In this document: positions 7,540-15,405 of the stretch, piece by piece
Layout: each line of letters begins with the position of its first letter
How positions within the stretch are numbered: the first letter of the stretch is position 1
Assembly: GCA_038849025.1 (NCBI GenBank)
Contig: JAWCNE010000020.1
Coordinates: forward strand, 1 to 25,761
DNA: 25,761 bases
From: WUQU01 sp038849025
GTDB lineage: Archaea > Thermoproteota > Bathyarchaeia > Bathyarchaeales > Bathycorpusculaceae
Direction: 5' to 3'
Translations under genes and position numbers: made by a program
Notes under the pieces: generated by a model
Databases searched by the model: none
Told to the model about the DNA's origin: nothing
Seen by the model: the letters and a program-made list of their open reading frames with translations, nothing else

Positions 7540-9165
7540 ATGGTTAAGTATGTTTTTGTTACGGGCGGTGTTTTAAGCTCCGTGGGTAAGGGCATTGTAA
7601 CTTCTTCTATTGGGAAGATGCTTCAGGCTAGGGGTTTGAGGGTTACTGCCGTGAAAATCGATCCTTACGTGAATGTTGATGCTGGAACCATGAACCCGTA
7701 TATGCACGGCGAAGTTTATGTAACAGACGATGGTGGCGAAACCGACTTGGATCTGGGATGGTATGAACGTTTCCTCGACTTAGACCTAAAAAAGGAGAAT
7801 AATATTACAACAGGCATGGTTTATAAGGCTGTCATCGAGAAGGAGCGCCGCGGAGACTTTCTTGGAAGATGCGTCCAGATTGTTCCCCACGTGACCAATG
7901 AGATTAAGGATCGCATAAGAAGTGTGGCTTCAAACTCGAAGGTTGACGTGGTTTTAACAGAGGTCGGTGGCACTGTTGGCGACATTGAAGGTTTACCTTT
8001 CTTAGAGGCTATTCGTCAAATGCGTTTGGAAGAGGGATACGAAAACACCTTGTATGTGCATGTAGCCTTAGTTCCAATTTTGGACGTTACTAAGGAGATG
8101 AAGACAAAGCCTTTGCAGCACAGTGTCAACGAGTTAAGGCGTATTGGTATCCAGCCGGACATAATAGTGGCAAGATGCCCTGAAAGAATAGACGACGCAA
8201 CCTTAAAGAAGATCGCATTGTTTGGCACTATACCTGAAAACGCGGTTTTCTGCTCCTACAACGTTGAGTCGATTTATCAAGTTCCGCTTATTTTAGACGA
8301 GCAAGGAATGGGCGAATTCGTATGTAGGCGATTAGGTTTTTCTGGGCGTAACCCCAATTTTGATGAGTGGAGAAAATTCGTGGACGCTATACTAAATCCT
8401 CAGTATGAGGTTAAAATTGCTTTAGTTGGTAAATATGCGGGTTTGGCTGACAGTTATGTGAGCATGAATGAGGCGCTGCGTCATGCTAGTGCAGAATGCA
8501 AAACCAGAGTCGGCATCCACTATATTGAAGCTGAAACTTTTGAAAAAAATCCGGGAAAGGTGCAAACGCTAAAGGATTTTGATGGAATATTCATCCCCTA
8601 CGGTTTCGGTCCGAGGGGCACTGAAGGAAAGATCATGGCGATAAGGTTTGCAAGAGAAAAGGGCATTCCGTTTCTTGGAATCTGTTATGGTTTTCAGCTT
8701 GCCGTAATAGAGTTTGCCAGAAATGTTTGCGGCTTTGAAGGCGCTAACAGCACCGAGATAAACCCGAATACACCTCATCCTGTGATTGACCTTATGCCTG
8801 AGCAGCGGGGTATAGAATATAAGGGTGCAACTATGCGCTTGGGTGCCCACAAAATCTTGGTGAAGCCTAACACAACAGCCTATACGCTTTATAAGAGTGG
8901 GGAAATTTATGAGCGCCACCGCCACAGATTTGAGGTTAACCTTGACTATGTAGAGAAGCTTGAGAAGTGCGGACTAGTGTTTTCAGGTAAAAGTCCTGAT
9001 GAGCGGCGAATGGAAATTTTGGAGCTGCCCCATCACTTCTTCTTTTTCGCTTCCCAGTTCCACGGAGAATTCAAGAGCCGCCCGGGAAAGCCAGACCCAG
9101 AATATTACGGGTTTGTGAAAGCATGCCTTGACAAGAAACTGGGCAGGGCTAAACCCGAATTTTAA
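7540..9165 (+). CDS. pyrG: CTP synthase (glutamine-hydrolysing)
   Basis: A 541-residue enzyme making CTP from UTP, ATP and glutamine, the last step of cytidine nucleotide synthesis. The synthetase domain (about residues 1-265) begins KYVFVTGGVLSSVGKG and has KIDPYVNVDAGTMNPYMHGE. The glutaminase domain carries the nucleophile Cys in GICYGFQ and the His/Glu pair in FHGEFKSRPGKPDPEY, where the usual HPE reads HGE with both catalytic residues kept. Length is typical. ATG 7540 is preceded by GAGGG at 7527-7531; the frame is open upstream, but that stretch overlaps the promoter (TTTAAATG near 7487). It is divergent from the radical SAM gene. Confidence 0.98.
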   Translation: MVKYVFVTGGVLSSVGKGIVTSSIGKMLQARGLRVTAVKIDPYVNVDAGTMNPYMHGEVYVTDDGGETDLDLGWYERFLDLDLKKENNITTGMVYKAVIEKERRGDFLGRCVQIVPHVTNEIKDRIRSVASNSKVDVVLTEVGGTVGDIEGLPFLEAIRQMRLEEGYENTLYVHVALVPILDVTKEMKTKPLQHSVNELRRIGIQPDIIVARCPERIDDATLKKIALFGTIPENAVFCSYNVESIYQVPLILDEQGMGEFVCRRLGFSGRNPNFDEWRKFVDAILNPQYEVKIALVGKYAGLADSYVSMNEALRHASAECKTRVGIHYIEAETFEKNPGKVQTLKDFDGIFIPYGFGPRGTEGKIMAIRFAREKGIPFLGICYGFQLAVIEFARNVCGFEGANSTEINPNTPHPVIDLMPEQRGIEYKGATMRLGAHKILVKPNTTAYTLYKSGEIYERHRHRFEVNLDYVEKLEKCGLVFSGKSPDERRMEILELPHHFFFFASQFHGEFKSRPGKPDPEYYGFVKACLDKKLGRAKPEF

Positions 9166-9172
9166 AGAACGC

Positions 9173-9736
9173 CTATAAGCCTATTTCAGGAGCTATCTTC
9201 TTAAGCCCATTAAGGGCTATCTCAAAAAATTTATCACGAGGCATTCCAATTTCCTCGCATAGCAAGATTCTTTCTCTGTCTGCGCCTCTCGCGAAATCCT
9301 TATCCTTAAACTTCTTTGCAACCGTTTCCACTTTGACTTCTGCCAGCTTTTTAGAGGGCATCACTAGGGCGCATGCAACAAGCAAGCCTGAAACTGCGTC
9401 ACATGCAATCAAACCCTTTTCCATAGTGTTTTCGGGCTTAACTCCCGTATGCTTGAAGTTGTGGCTTTTTATGGCTTTTATAAGCTCTTCTGGCAATGCG
9501 CCTTTCAAGAGTTCTTCGGCTATTAGACTATGTTTTTCTGGAGTTGCTTCGGTCTTTTCATAGTCGATGTCATGGAGCAAGCCCACCAAACCCCACTTTT
9601 CTTCGTCTTCGCCTAGATATTGGGCTACGCTGCGCATTATGGCCTCTACAGCAAGCACATGATATAGAATATTCCTCTTTAAAAGGTACCTTTTAACAAT
9701 GTCCAACGCTTCTTCACGCGATAGCATTGGCATCAT
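9173..9736 (-). CDS. HD-domain phosphohydrolase-like protein
   Basis: A 187-residue protein of the HD superfamily. Metal-binding residues are visible as His in ILYHVLAVEAIM, the HD pair in LLHDIDYEK, and further His residues in EKHSLIAEE and KSHNFKHTG, with Asp in IACDAVSGLL. This matches the short archaeal and bacterial HDIG-type proteins acting on nucleotides or related phosphoesters; the exact substrate is unknown. It ends 7 bases from the convergent pyrG. A TATA-like box at 9762-9769 stands about 30 bases ahead of ATG 9736 or 9733, suggesting a nearly leaderless message; ATG 9727 is also possible. Confidence 0.85.
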   Translation of the reverse strand: MMPMLSREEALDIVKRYLLKRNILYHVLAVEAIMRSVAQYLGEDEEKWGLVGLLHDIDYEKTEATPEKHSLIAEELLKGALPEELIKAIKSHNFKHTGVKPENTMEKGLIACDAVSGLLVACALVMPSKKLAEVKVETVAKKFKDKDFARGADRERILLCEEIGMPRDKFFEIALNGLKKIAPEIGL

Positions 9737-9761
9737 CTAAATACTTTTGTAGTTACTAGCA

Positions 9762-9769
9762 ATTTAAAA
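9762..9769 (-). promoter_or_regulatory. TATA-like box for the HD-domain gene
   Basis: Minus-strand TTTTTAAAT about 29-32 bases upstream of the ATG codons at 9736/9733, with no clear ribosome-binding site between. Confidence 0.45.
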
Positions 9770-9817
9770 ACCTAAGCTATTTTCAAGCTTATACATATGT
9801 TTTGGTGGAAGTTGGGT

Positions 9818-9828
9818 AAAATATATAA
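9818..9828 (+). promoter_or_regulatory. TATA-like box for the flippase-like gene
   Basis: AAAATATATAAT at this site predicts a start of transcription near 9851. This excludes the upstream TTG at 9846 and supports ATG 9873, which is preceded by GGGG. Confidence 0.5.
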
Positions 9829-9872
9829 TTCGGCTCGGGAATCTTTTGGAGTCATCGCGGAAGCGGGGTCTA

Positions 9873-10958
9873 ATGGTTTCCGTCAAGCCTAAAGTCACAT
9901 GGAAAACCATACTATTGCCAGCCATAGGCATAGCCGCCTTCCTCATATACCTTTACCTATTCCAAGTAGATATACCAGAAATAATCGCAACCATTCAAAA
10001 CGCAAACCCACCCATCTACTTTTTGGCGGCCCTCCTAATCCTTGTTGACACTTTCCTATACGCGATGGCTTGGCGTATCCTCATCAATTTTCTTTCGGTT
10101 AAGCTTTCAGTTTGGAAAGCCTATCTCTACGTTTGGTATGGCACCTTTATGGACATAATTATTCCCGCAGAATCCGTAAGCGGAGAAATTTCAAGAATAT
10201 ATCTGATCACAAGGGAGCAAGGCAACAGCGTAAGTGGCCAAGTTGTAGCCTCCCTTGTAGCGCATAGGCTCATAAGCATGGGCGTAGGAGTTGCAACCAT
10301 CATAATTGGAATAGGCATTCTTCTAGCAGAAAAGCTTGTAGACCCTTTAATTTTCAACCTAAGCCTATTTCTAATAGCTATAACCATATTTTTCCTAGTC
10401 TTGCTCATTCTTTTATGTGTCAAAGAAAAATGGACCTTAAAAATTATTGACTGGGTTATAAGAGTTGTTGAATGGATCAGTAGGGGAAAATGGAAGCCAA
10501 CAAAACTGAAGGAGGAAGCTGTTAAAATTGCTGAAATGTTTCATGACTCCATGAAACAGTTTGGACATACTCCGAAAGTTATTGCGTCTTCCATTTTTAT
10601 ATCCAGCCTTTCATGGCTAGCCTATTTAATTCTCTCATACCTAGTCTTTTTAGCCCTAGGCTTTCAAGCTCTAAAATTCCAAGTCTTGTGGGGCATAATT
10701 CTTGTAACCCAGTCAATAGTTTCAGCCATTAAATCCATCCCTCTTGGTGTGCCCTTTGAAGTTGGGTTGCCAGAAATAACTATGACAACTCTTTATAACG
10801 TATTAGGCATTCCCTTTGGGATAAGTGCAACAGCAACAATCCTCACTAGAATTTTAACCGTTTGGCTTAGGTTCTTCATAGGATTTGGCGTTCAACAATG
10901 GCTTGAAATAAAAGCGATAAAAACGTCATTGAACACGAACACTGCAGAAAAAACCTAA
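9873..10958 (+). CDS. Flippase-like integral membrane protein (lysylphosphatidylglycerol synthase TM family, UPF0104)
   Basis: A 361-residue protein with about eight membrane helices, for example ILLPAIGIAAFLIYLYLF near the N-terminus and GVGVATIIIGIGILLAE mid-protein. Conserved landmarks of the AglD/MprF-type TM family are present: AWRILINFLSVKLSVWKAYL, then IPAESVSGEISRIYLI (the P-x-x-x-x-G-E block), and near the C-terminus SIPLGVPFEVGLPEITM. Archaeal members have been linked to lipid-carrier or glycan handling in protein glycosylation, but the role of this copy is inference. ATG 9873 has GGGG 4 bases upstream. It is 27 bases from the following acetyltransferase gene, so the two may be cotranscribed. 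Confidence 0.85.
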   Translation: MVSVKPKVTWKTILLPAIGIAAFLIYLYLFQVDIPEIIATIQNANPPIYFLAALLILVDTFLYAMAWRILINFLSVKLSVWKAYLYVWYGTFMDIIIPAESVSGEISRIYLITREQGNSVSGQVVASLVAHRLISMGVGVATIIIGIGILLAEKLVDPLIFNLSLFLIAITIFFLVLLILLCVKEKWTLKIIDWVIRVVEWISRGKWKPTKLKEEAVKIAEMFHDSMKQFGHTPKVIASSIFISSLSWLAYLILSYLVFLALGFQALKFQVLWGIILVTQSIVSAIKSIPLGVPFEVGLPEITMTTLYNVLGIPFGISATATILTRILTVWLRFFIGFGVQQWLEIKAIKTSLNTNTAEKT

Positions 10959-10985
10959 ATCTCTCATGACTGTAATGTTAACTTG

Positions 10986-11450
10986 ATGGAACCAACAAAA
11001 ATATCAATTCAAGATGCTTCGCTTAGGCATCTAGATAGACTTTACGAGATTGAGCAGAAATGTTTTGAAAGCGAAGCCTTCACAAGACACCAAATAGCCC
11101 AACTGCTCGCTCACCCCAATTCCATAAGCCTCGTTGCAGAGGTTGACCATAACATAATCGGCTTCATTATAGGTGCGATATTTTTTGAAAAAGAAAAACT
11201 TGTAGGTCACATATTAACAATAGATGTATGCCCAAGTCATCGGAGGATGGGAATAGGAAGCATGCTTTTACAGCAGATTGAAAAAATTTTTATCAATAAA
11301 GGAGTTAAGACGTGTTATCTCGAAGCAAGGGAAGACAATGTTGCAGCCTTAAACCTTTATCGAAAACTTGGGTACAAAAAAATTGAAAGCCTTAAAAACT
11401 ACTATAAAAATGCTCATGGAATACTTTTTAAAAAAGTTCTTAAAGAGTAG
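10986..11450 (+). CDS. GNAT-family N-acetyltransferase, RimI-like
   Basis: A 154-residue acetyltransferase. The acetyl-CoA pyrophosphate loop is CPSHRRMGIGSMLL, preceded by the strand HILTIDV; motif B is LEAREDNVAALNLYRKLGY, followed by NYYKNAHGILFKK. This set is typical of RimI/archaeal protein N-terminal acetyltransferases. ATG 10986 is preferred over the in-frame TTG at 10983. It follows the flippase-like gene by 27 bases on the same strand. Protein N-termini are the likely substrates, but small-molecule acetylation cannot be excluded. Confidence 0.88.
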   Translation: MEPTKISIQDASLRHLDRLYEIEQKCFESEAFTRHQIAQLLAHPNSISLVAEVDHNIIGFIIGAIFFEKEKLVGHILTIDVCPSHRRMGIGSMLLQQIEKIFINKGVKTCYLEAREDNVAALNLYRKLGYKKIESLKNYYKNAHGILFKKVLKE

Positions 11451-11496
11451 CACCTTTAACGTAAACTCTAAAAGCGCAATATTGGCAATATTAATT

Positions 11497-11769
11497 GTGA
11501 ACAGTTTGGATAGGAAAAGGAAGAGCGTAAAAAAGAGGTTTGGAAGAGCAATAGTTGTACTTATTCGGAATACTACGTGGCGTTGCGGAAAACTGGAGCG
11601 CTTGATAGTAACCCGCCTTCACAAGGAGACTGCTAAGCTTGGAAAGCCTGGAATACCTCTAAACGACATGCTCAAAAATTTTGATTTAACTGGTAAGAAG
11701 AAAAACGAGTTTTTAGACGCTATAAAAAGATTAGAGAGAAGGAATATAGTGAGAATCTTAAACTTGTAA
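11497..11769 (+). CDS. Small basic protein with winged-helix-like C-terminus
   Basis: Unrecognised. The frame is open from 11368, overlapping the acetyltransferase, but protein-like sequence begins near GTG 11497 (VNSLDRKRKSVKKRFGRAIV), giving 90 residues; TTG 11506 is an alternative. The C-terminal 60 residues (KLERLIVTRLHKETAKLGKP, then PLNDMLKNFDLTG and FLDAIKRLERRNIVRIL) have the helix spacing of a small winged-helix domain and the last strand looks like a wing. The protein is very basic, consistent with nucleic-acid binding. It lies downstream of the acetyltransferase and converges on the next gene. Confidence 0.5.
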   Translation: MNSLDRKRKSVKKRFGRAIVVLIRNTTWRCGKLERLIVTRLHKETAKLGKPGIPLNDMLKNFDLTGKKKNEFLDAIKRLERRNIVRILNL

Positions 11770-11785
11770 AGAGCATCCTTAAAGC

Positions 11786-12268
11786 TTAAGATCCTTCAAC
11801 AAGCTTCTTTGCGTTTTCTATCCAAACACTGGCAATTTTTGGAGAAACTTTAAGTTTAGCAGCTAAATCGTTTACAGAGGCTTTGGCCAAGTCTTCAACA
11901 GTATTTATACCTATAGCTTTAAGCTGTTCAGCCCGTTTTTCACCTATGCCTTTCACTTCCGTTAATTCTTTCAGAGTTGAGGCGGGCTTTTCAGCAGTCT
12001 CTTGAACAGCTTGGGCAACTGGTTCTTGTACAGCGGGCGTTGAAGACGGGGGTGCTTCAACAGTTACGGTTCTCGGCGCAGCTTTAACTTTTGGCCTTTG
12101 AGAGTATCCTAGCCCAATAAAGAGAAGCCCCAAAACAGCTATGGAGATAACCCACAGCTCTTTAGATTCTACTTGATGCACAAGGGTTATTCCTGCCAAT
12201 ATGAAAAGTATTACGGCCACTGCATAAAGCGCATAGTCTGAACGCATGTTACTTTTCTCCCTAGCCAT
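11786..12268 (-). CDS. Membrane-anchored helix-hairpin-helix protein
   Basis: A 160-residue protein: two membrane helices (YALYAVAVILFILAGITLV and LWVISIAVLGLLFIGLG), a flexible Pro/Ala/Val/Gln-rich linker (about residues 60-95), and a C-terminal HhH domain with LTEVKGIGEKRAEQLKAIGI then TVEDLAKASVNDLAAKLKV. Such HhH_5-like modules bind DNA non-specifically or act as protein-interaction modules. Tethering one to the membrane is uncommon but recurrent in archaea; its purpose here is unknown. ATG 12268 lies about 24 bases after a TATA-like box at 12287-12296, suggesting a leaderless message. Confidence 0.8.
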   Translation of the reverse strand: MAREKSNMRSDYALYAVAVILFILAGITLVHQVESKELWVISIAVLGLLFIGLGYSQRPKVKAAPRTVTVEAPPSSTPAVQEPVAQAVQETAEKPASTLKELTEVKGIGEKRAEQLKAIGINTVEDLAKASVNDLAAKLKVSPKIASVWIENAKKLVEGS

Positions 12269-12286
12269 TTAATTCTACAAGAATTG

Positions 12287-12296
12287 TTTAAATAAT
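12287..12296 (-). promoter_or_regulatory. TATA-like box for the HhH membrane protein
   Basis: Minus-strand ATTATTTAAAC, about 24 bases upstream of ATG 12268 with no evident ribosome-binding site. Confidence 0.45.
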
Positions 12297-12344
12297 TTTC
12301 TACATTTTTCAAAACATTTTAGGGAATTTTCTATTTTGCGTTGC

Positions 12345-13727
12345 TCATTTGAGTAGCTCTTCTTTTGGGGGCATTTTCTTTATTATTCCTTTTTTTATCA
12401 GAAGCCTTAGGCTTTCTCTGGCACTTTTTATAATGGCCTCCGCTCTTTCGTATAATTCTTGTCTACTCCGCTTGACTCTCGCTATTCCTTGTTCAATAGA
12501 TTTTAAGGCACATGCCACTGCTTCACGGGGGTAGACTTCCCACTCCTCCATTCTCGGCAAAATATCCTCTTCGCTTATTCCTCTTTCCTCGGCAAATTTT
12601 GCCAGTTCTTGAGCTGCCGCTATACACATGTCATCATTAACCGTTTTGGCTTTAACGTCTAAAACGCCGCGGAAAATGGCTGGGAACCCTAAGCTATTGT
12701 TAACTTGGTTTGGAAAGTCGCTTCTTCCAGTAGCTACTATCCGTGCTCCAGCTTCTTTGGCTTCCCACGGCCATATTTCTGGAATAGGATTTGCACATGC
12801 AAAGACTATTGCATTGTCCGCCATTGAAGCTATCCACTTTTTCTTTATTGTCCCTGGTCCAGGTTTTGATGCTGCAACCACGGCGTCTACTCCTTTGAAA
12901 GCCTCTGCTATGCCGCCTCTTTTGCCCTCGCTGTTTGTTATTTGCGATAATTTGTATTTCCATGGGTCTTCCTCTTTTTCGATGTCTTCTCTTTGCGGGT
13001 AGATTATGCCTTTAGTGTCCACCATGATTATATTGCCCGGCTTAATTCCCCACCTTATTAGAACATAAGCTGTTCGAATGTTGGCTGCTCCTGCTCCAAA
13101 TAAGGTTATTAAGCTTTCTTGAGGTTTTTTGCCAACTAACTTGAAGGCGTTTATCAAGCCAGCCAATATAACTGTGGCTGTCCCTTGCTGGTCATCATGC
13201 CAAACCGGAATTTGCAAGCGTTCTCGGGCTTTCTCCAGAACGTAAAAGCACTTCGGCTTTTCAATATCTTCAAGGTTTATTCCACCGAAGGAAGGCTCAA
13301 TAAGCTCGCATGTGCGAACTATTTCCTCAGGGTCCTTGGTTTTTAAACATATGGGAAAGGCGTCCACTCCTCCAAGATATTTGAATAGGAGTGCTTTTCC
13401 CTCCATAACGGGCATTGCTGCTTCCGGGCCTATGTCGCCTAATCCTAAAACACGCGTGCCGTCTGAAACTACAGCCACATAGTTCCAGCGGTTTGTAAGT
13501 TCGAAGGACTTTTCGGGGTTTGCTTGAATTTCTTTGCAGGGGGCTGCAACACCGGGAGTATACCAAACTGCAAAGTCTTCCGGACTTGTTATGGCGCATT
13601 TCGGCATAACTTGAACCTTTCCTTCATAATACCTATGCATTGGCGAGGCTAATTGTATCGGTCTTTCCGCTTTAGCCATTAACTCTTCAACCGGAGGCTT
13701 CCTCTCTTCTTTTTTAGACTGGGACAT
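12345..13727 (-). CDS. NAD(P)-dependent malic enzyme
   Basis: A 460-residue oxidative decarboxylase converting malate to pyruvate and CO2, linking the C4 and C3 pools. The N-terminal domain has the catalytic Tyr in WYTPGVAAPC and the Lys in MEGKALLFK; metal and substrate motifs include SFGGINLEDIEKPKCF and VWHDDQQGTA; the Rossmann motif is LFGAGAANIR, and ANPIPEIWPWEA and SDFPNQVNNSLGFPAIFRG follow. The length fits the short prokaryotic form without a phosphotransacetylase domain. ATG 13727 is preceded by AAAAGGAGAAAA, a good ribosome-binding site. NAD versus NADP preference cannot be settled by eye. Confidence 0.97.
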   Translation of the reverse strand: MSQSKKEERKPPVEELMAKAERPIQLASPMHRYYEGKVQVMPKCAITSPEDFAVWYTPGVAAPCKEIQANPEKSFELTNRWNYVAVVSDGTRVLGLGDIGPEAAMPVMEGKALLFKYLGGVDAFPICLKTKDPEEIVRTCELIEPSFGGINLEDIEKPKCFYVLEKARERLQIPVWHDDQQGTATVILAGLINAFKLVGKKPQESLITLFGAGAANIRTAYVLIRWGIKPGNIIMVDTKGIIYPQREDIEKEEDPWKYKLSQITNSEGKRGGIAEAFKGVDAVVAASKPGPGTIKKKWIASMADNAIVFACANPIPEIWPWEAKEAGARIVATGRSDFPNQVNNSLGFPAIFRGVLDVKAKTVNDDMCIAAAQELAKFAEERGISEEDILPRMEEWEVYPREAVACALKSIEQGIARVKRSRQELYERAEAIIKSARESLRLLIKKGIIKKMPPKEELLK

Positions 13728-13856
13728 TAGGTTTTCTCCTTTTGAAAAATGTTGTTTGAAGCATAGGGTTTAAATGTTCCGCAAAATTTATAAAATATAG
13801 ATTCGTAAGTCATAAGATATTAATACCTTTAAGAATCTCGCTAATGAGGGCCTACT

Positions 13857-14612
13857 ATGCGCAAAATCTACAATGTCAGCCTTCTCATAATAGTTGTGCT
13901 GGCCTTGGTTTACGCTTTTCAAGGCTACTATCCTGAGTTTATTTCTTTTTTCTCAAATGCTTTTCCGCCTCTTATTGCCGGTACAACCGTTATAATCTCT
14001 GGCTTTTCTTTGGGAAAATATTGGCACAAAGCTAAGGAGCAATTTTCAATAGTATGGTTTTGTTTCACTTGCGGATTGTTTCTTTGGTTTATGGGTGAAG
14101 CTGCATGGGCTGGTTACACTCTTATTTTAGGCGTTGAAGTTCCTTACCCCTCTGTCGCCGACGTTTTCTGGGTAAGCGGCTATATTCCCTTTTTTATCGC
14201 ATTATTTTTGTATGTCAAGATTTTTAGCCCCGCAATATCGTGGAAAATGTTTTTGATATCTATGCTAATTACCCTTAGCTTGGCTGTTTTCGTTTCCGCA
14301 GCTTTAATAACTCCAATCCTAGGAGCTGAAGAAGACTTGGTTACGATGGCTATGGACTTTGCTTATCCCCTCCTCGACGTTACCTTGTTTTCCGTAGCAT
14401 TTTTAGGTCTCCTAATCTTTTGGAAAGGAAAGCTTGGAAGGTCTTGGCTTCTGATAAACGTGGCTATTTTGTTGGATGTGTGTGCTGACGTGCTTTTTAG
14501 CTATGCAACTGCTCAAGGCACCTACTACAGCGGGCATTTAGCAGACTTGCTCTTCGACCTAGCATATCTCTTCTTCTTGCTAGCCTTCTACGTTCACGCA
14601 AAGGAGTTTTAG
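13857..14612 (+). CDS. Polytopic (about 8-TM) membrane protein, sensor-module-like
   Basis: A 251-residue protein made almost wholly of about eight membrane helices. The loop motif VPYPSVADVFWVSGYIPFF and the C-terminal YYSGHLADLLFDLAYL resemble membrane input domains found N-terminal to histidine kinases and PAS or GGDEF proteins, but no catalytic domain is attached here. ATG 13857 has GAGG about 7 bases upstream. The stop codon sits inside the AGGAGG that serves the next gene, so the two are surely cotranscribed. A role as a detached sensor for the following protein is inference. Confidence 0.75.
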   Translation: MRKIYNVSLLIIVVLALVYAFQGYYPEFISFFSNAFPPLIAGTTVIISGFSLGKYWHKAKEQFSIVWFCFTCGLFLWFMGEAAWAGYTLILGVEVPYPSVADVFWVSGYIPFFIALFLYVKIFSPAISWKMFLISMLITLSLAVFVSAALITPILGAEEDLVTMAMDFAYPLLDVTLFSVAFLGLLIFWKGKLGRSWLLINVAILLDVCADVLFSYATAQGTYYSGHLADLLFDLAYLFFLLAFYVHAKEF

Positions 14613-14622
14613 GAGGGAAAAA

Positions 14623-14946
14623 ATGGCTAAAAAAAGTTTATTATTCAAGGAAGCCTTAATGGAAGCTGTAGATGAAGGCTTGCTAATACTAGGAGAAAGC
14701 GGAAGAGAAGTTGTCTATTTTCATCTTCAACATTCTTACGGCCTTAAGAAAGAGAATATTTCTGAAAACCCTGAAATTTTTATGGATTGTTTAAGAAAAA
14801 TTTTTGGCTTAGGCGCCCAGGTTATTGAAAAGGCAATCATTAAGATTCTATGCTACAAACTTGGAATAGAATTCGCGGAAAATAAGAACTACCCCTTTGC
14901 ACGATACTTGAATTATGCAAAAAGCACAGTTGAAGGAAGAAGCTGA
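14623..14946 (+). CDS. NitrOD5-like stand-alone domain protein
   Basis: A 107-residue soluble protein: LLFKEALMEAVDEGLLILGE, then VVYFHLQHSYGLKKENI, then IFGLGAQVIEKAIIKILCYK and a C-terminal NYPFARYLNYAKS. The G-E-S-G, Y-H-L and I-F-G-x-G-A spacing is what I associate with NitrOD5, an output domain described in archaeal two-component proteins; the assignment is from memory of the family pattern. A strong AGGAGG lies 6 bases before ATG 14623, and the upstream gene ends 10 bases earlier. Pairing with a polytopic membrane protein suggests a signalling unit. Confidence 0.62.
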   Translation: MAKKSLLFKEALMEAVDEGLLILGESGREVVYFHLQHSYGLKKENISENPEIFMDCLRKIFGLGAQVIEKAIIKILCYKLGIEFAENKNYPFARYLNYAKSTVEGRS

Positions 14947-15405
14947 AACATTGTCTAGAAGAAAACAAAAACTTTGGCTACCGAGCATATTAAAAAAAGG
15001 TATGTGAAGCAGAGTCCTCACGGACTTACTTCCTCTATTTTGCGCTCTTAACCACCTTTGAAATGGCAGGGGGCAATTAGCACCTGAATGGAGGCGATAG
15101 CAATATGACAACTCCGATGTTCTGACCTCTGAACGAGCATTCATCAATCCCCAACTGTCTGGAGCATCATGAGATCCGAGGGGCCACGATTGAACACCAG
15201 CACCATTGTTACTTGCATCGTAGGACTGCCACTCTAATCTAGAAATTAGGCTGTATGCAAAATTATAGGTGTTCCATTTTACCTAAGCAATTCAGTGTGG
15301 AGCACTATTCAACGTTAAGAATAAGCCATTCATAGAGTTCCATGATGTAAATAGGCCTTCGAAATAAAAGGGATTAATATCTAGAGTATGAATAAGTCAG
15401 CGCGC
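14947..15405. other. 459-base gap with an unexplained minus-strand open frame
   Basis: No recognised gene. On the minus strand one frame is free of stops from 15282 to 14848 (144 codons), overlapping the end of the NitrOD5-like gene. Its first half reads SYDASNNGAGVQSWPLG, HDAPDSWGLMNARSEVRTSE and so on, with first ATG at 15147. No family was recognised, and the overlap with a real gene makes the tail unlikely to be coding. The segment is visibly richer in G and C than the gaps around 21000. A structured RNA, a decayed insertion, or a foreign gene remnant are all open. Confidence 0.4.
14992..15032 (-). terminator. Hairpin followed by a T-run on the minus strand
   Basis: On the minus strand GAAG..AGTCC-GTGA-GGACT..CTTC folds into a two-part stem (15006-15032) and is followed after 7 bases by seven T residues (14998-14992). 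This could end a leftward transcript from the 15000-15400 gap. It is not needed by any recognised gene. Confidence 0.35.

Noticed and set aside
12349..13599. Several frames on both strands within the malic enzyme gene
   Set aside because: All overlap a strongly supported gene and lack family motifs.
14990..15060. GAGGAAGTAAGTCC on the minus strand recalls the conserved GAGGAAAGTCC of RNase P RNA
   Set aside because: It lies at the wrong end of any transcript, has extra bases, and no other conserved RNase P region was found nearby.
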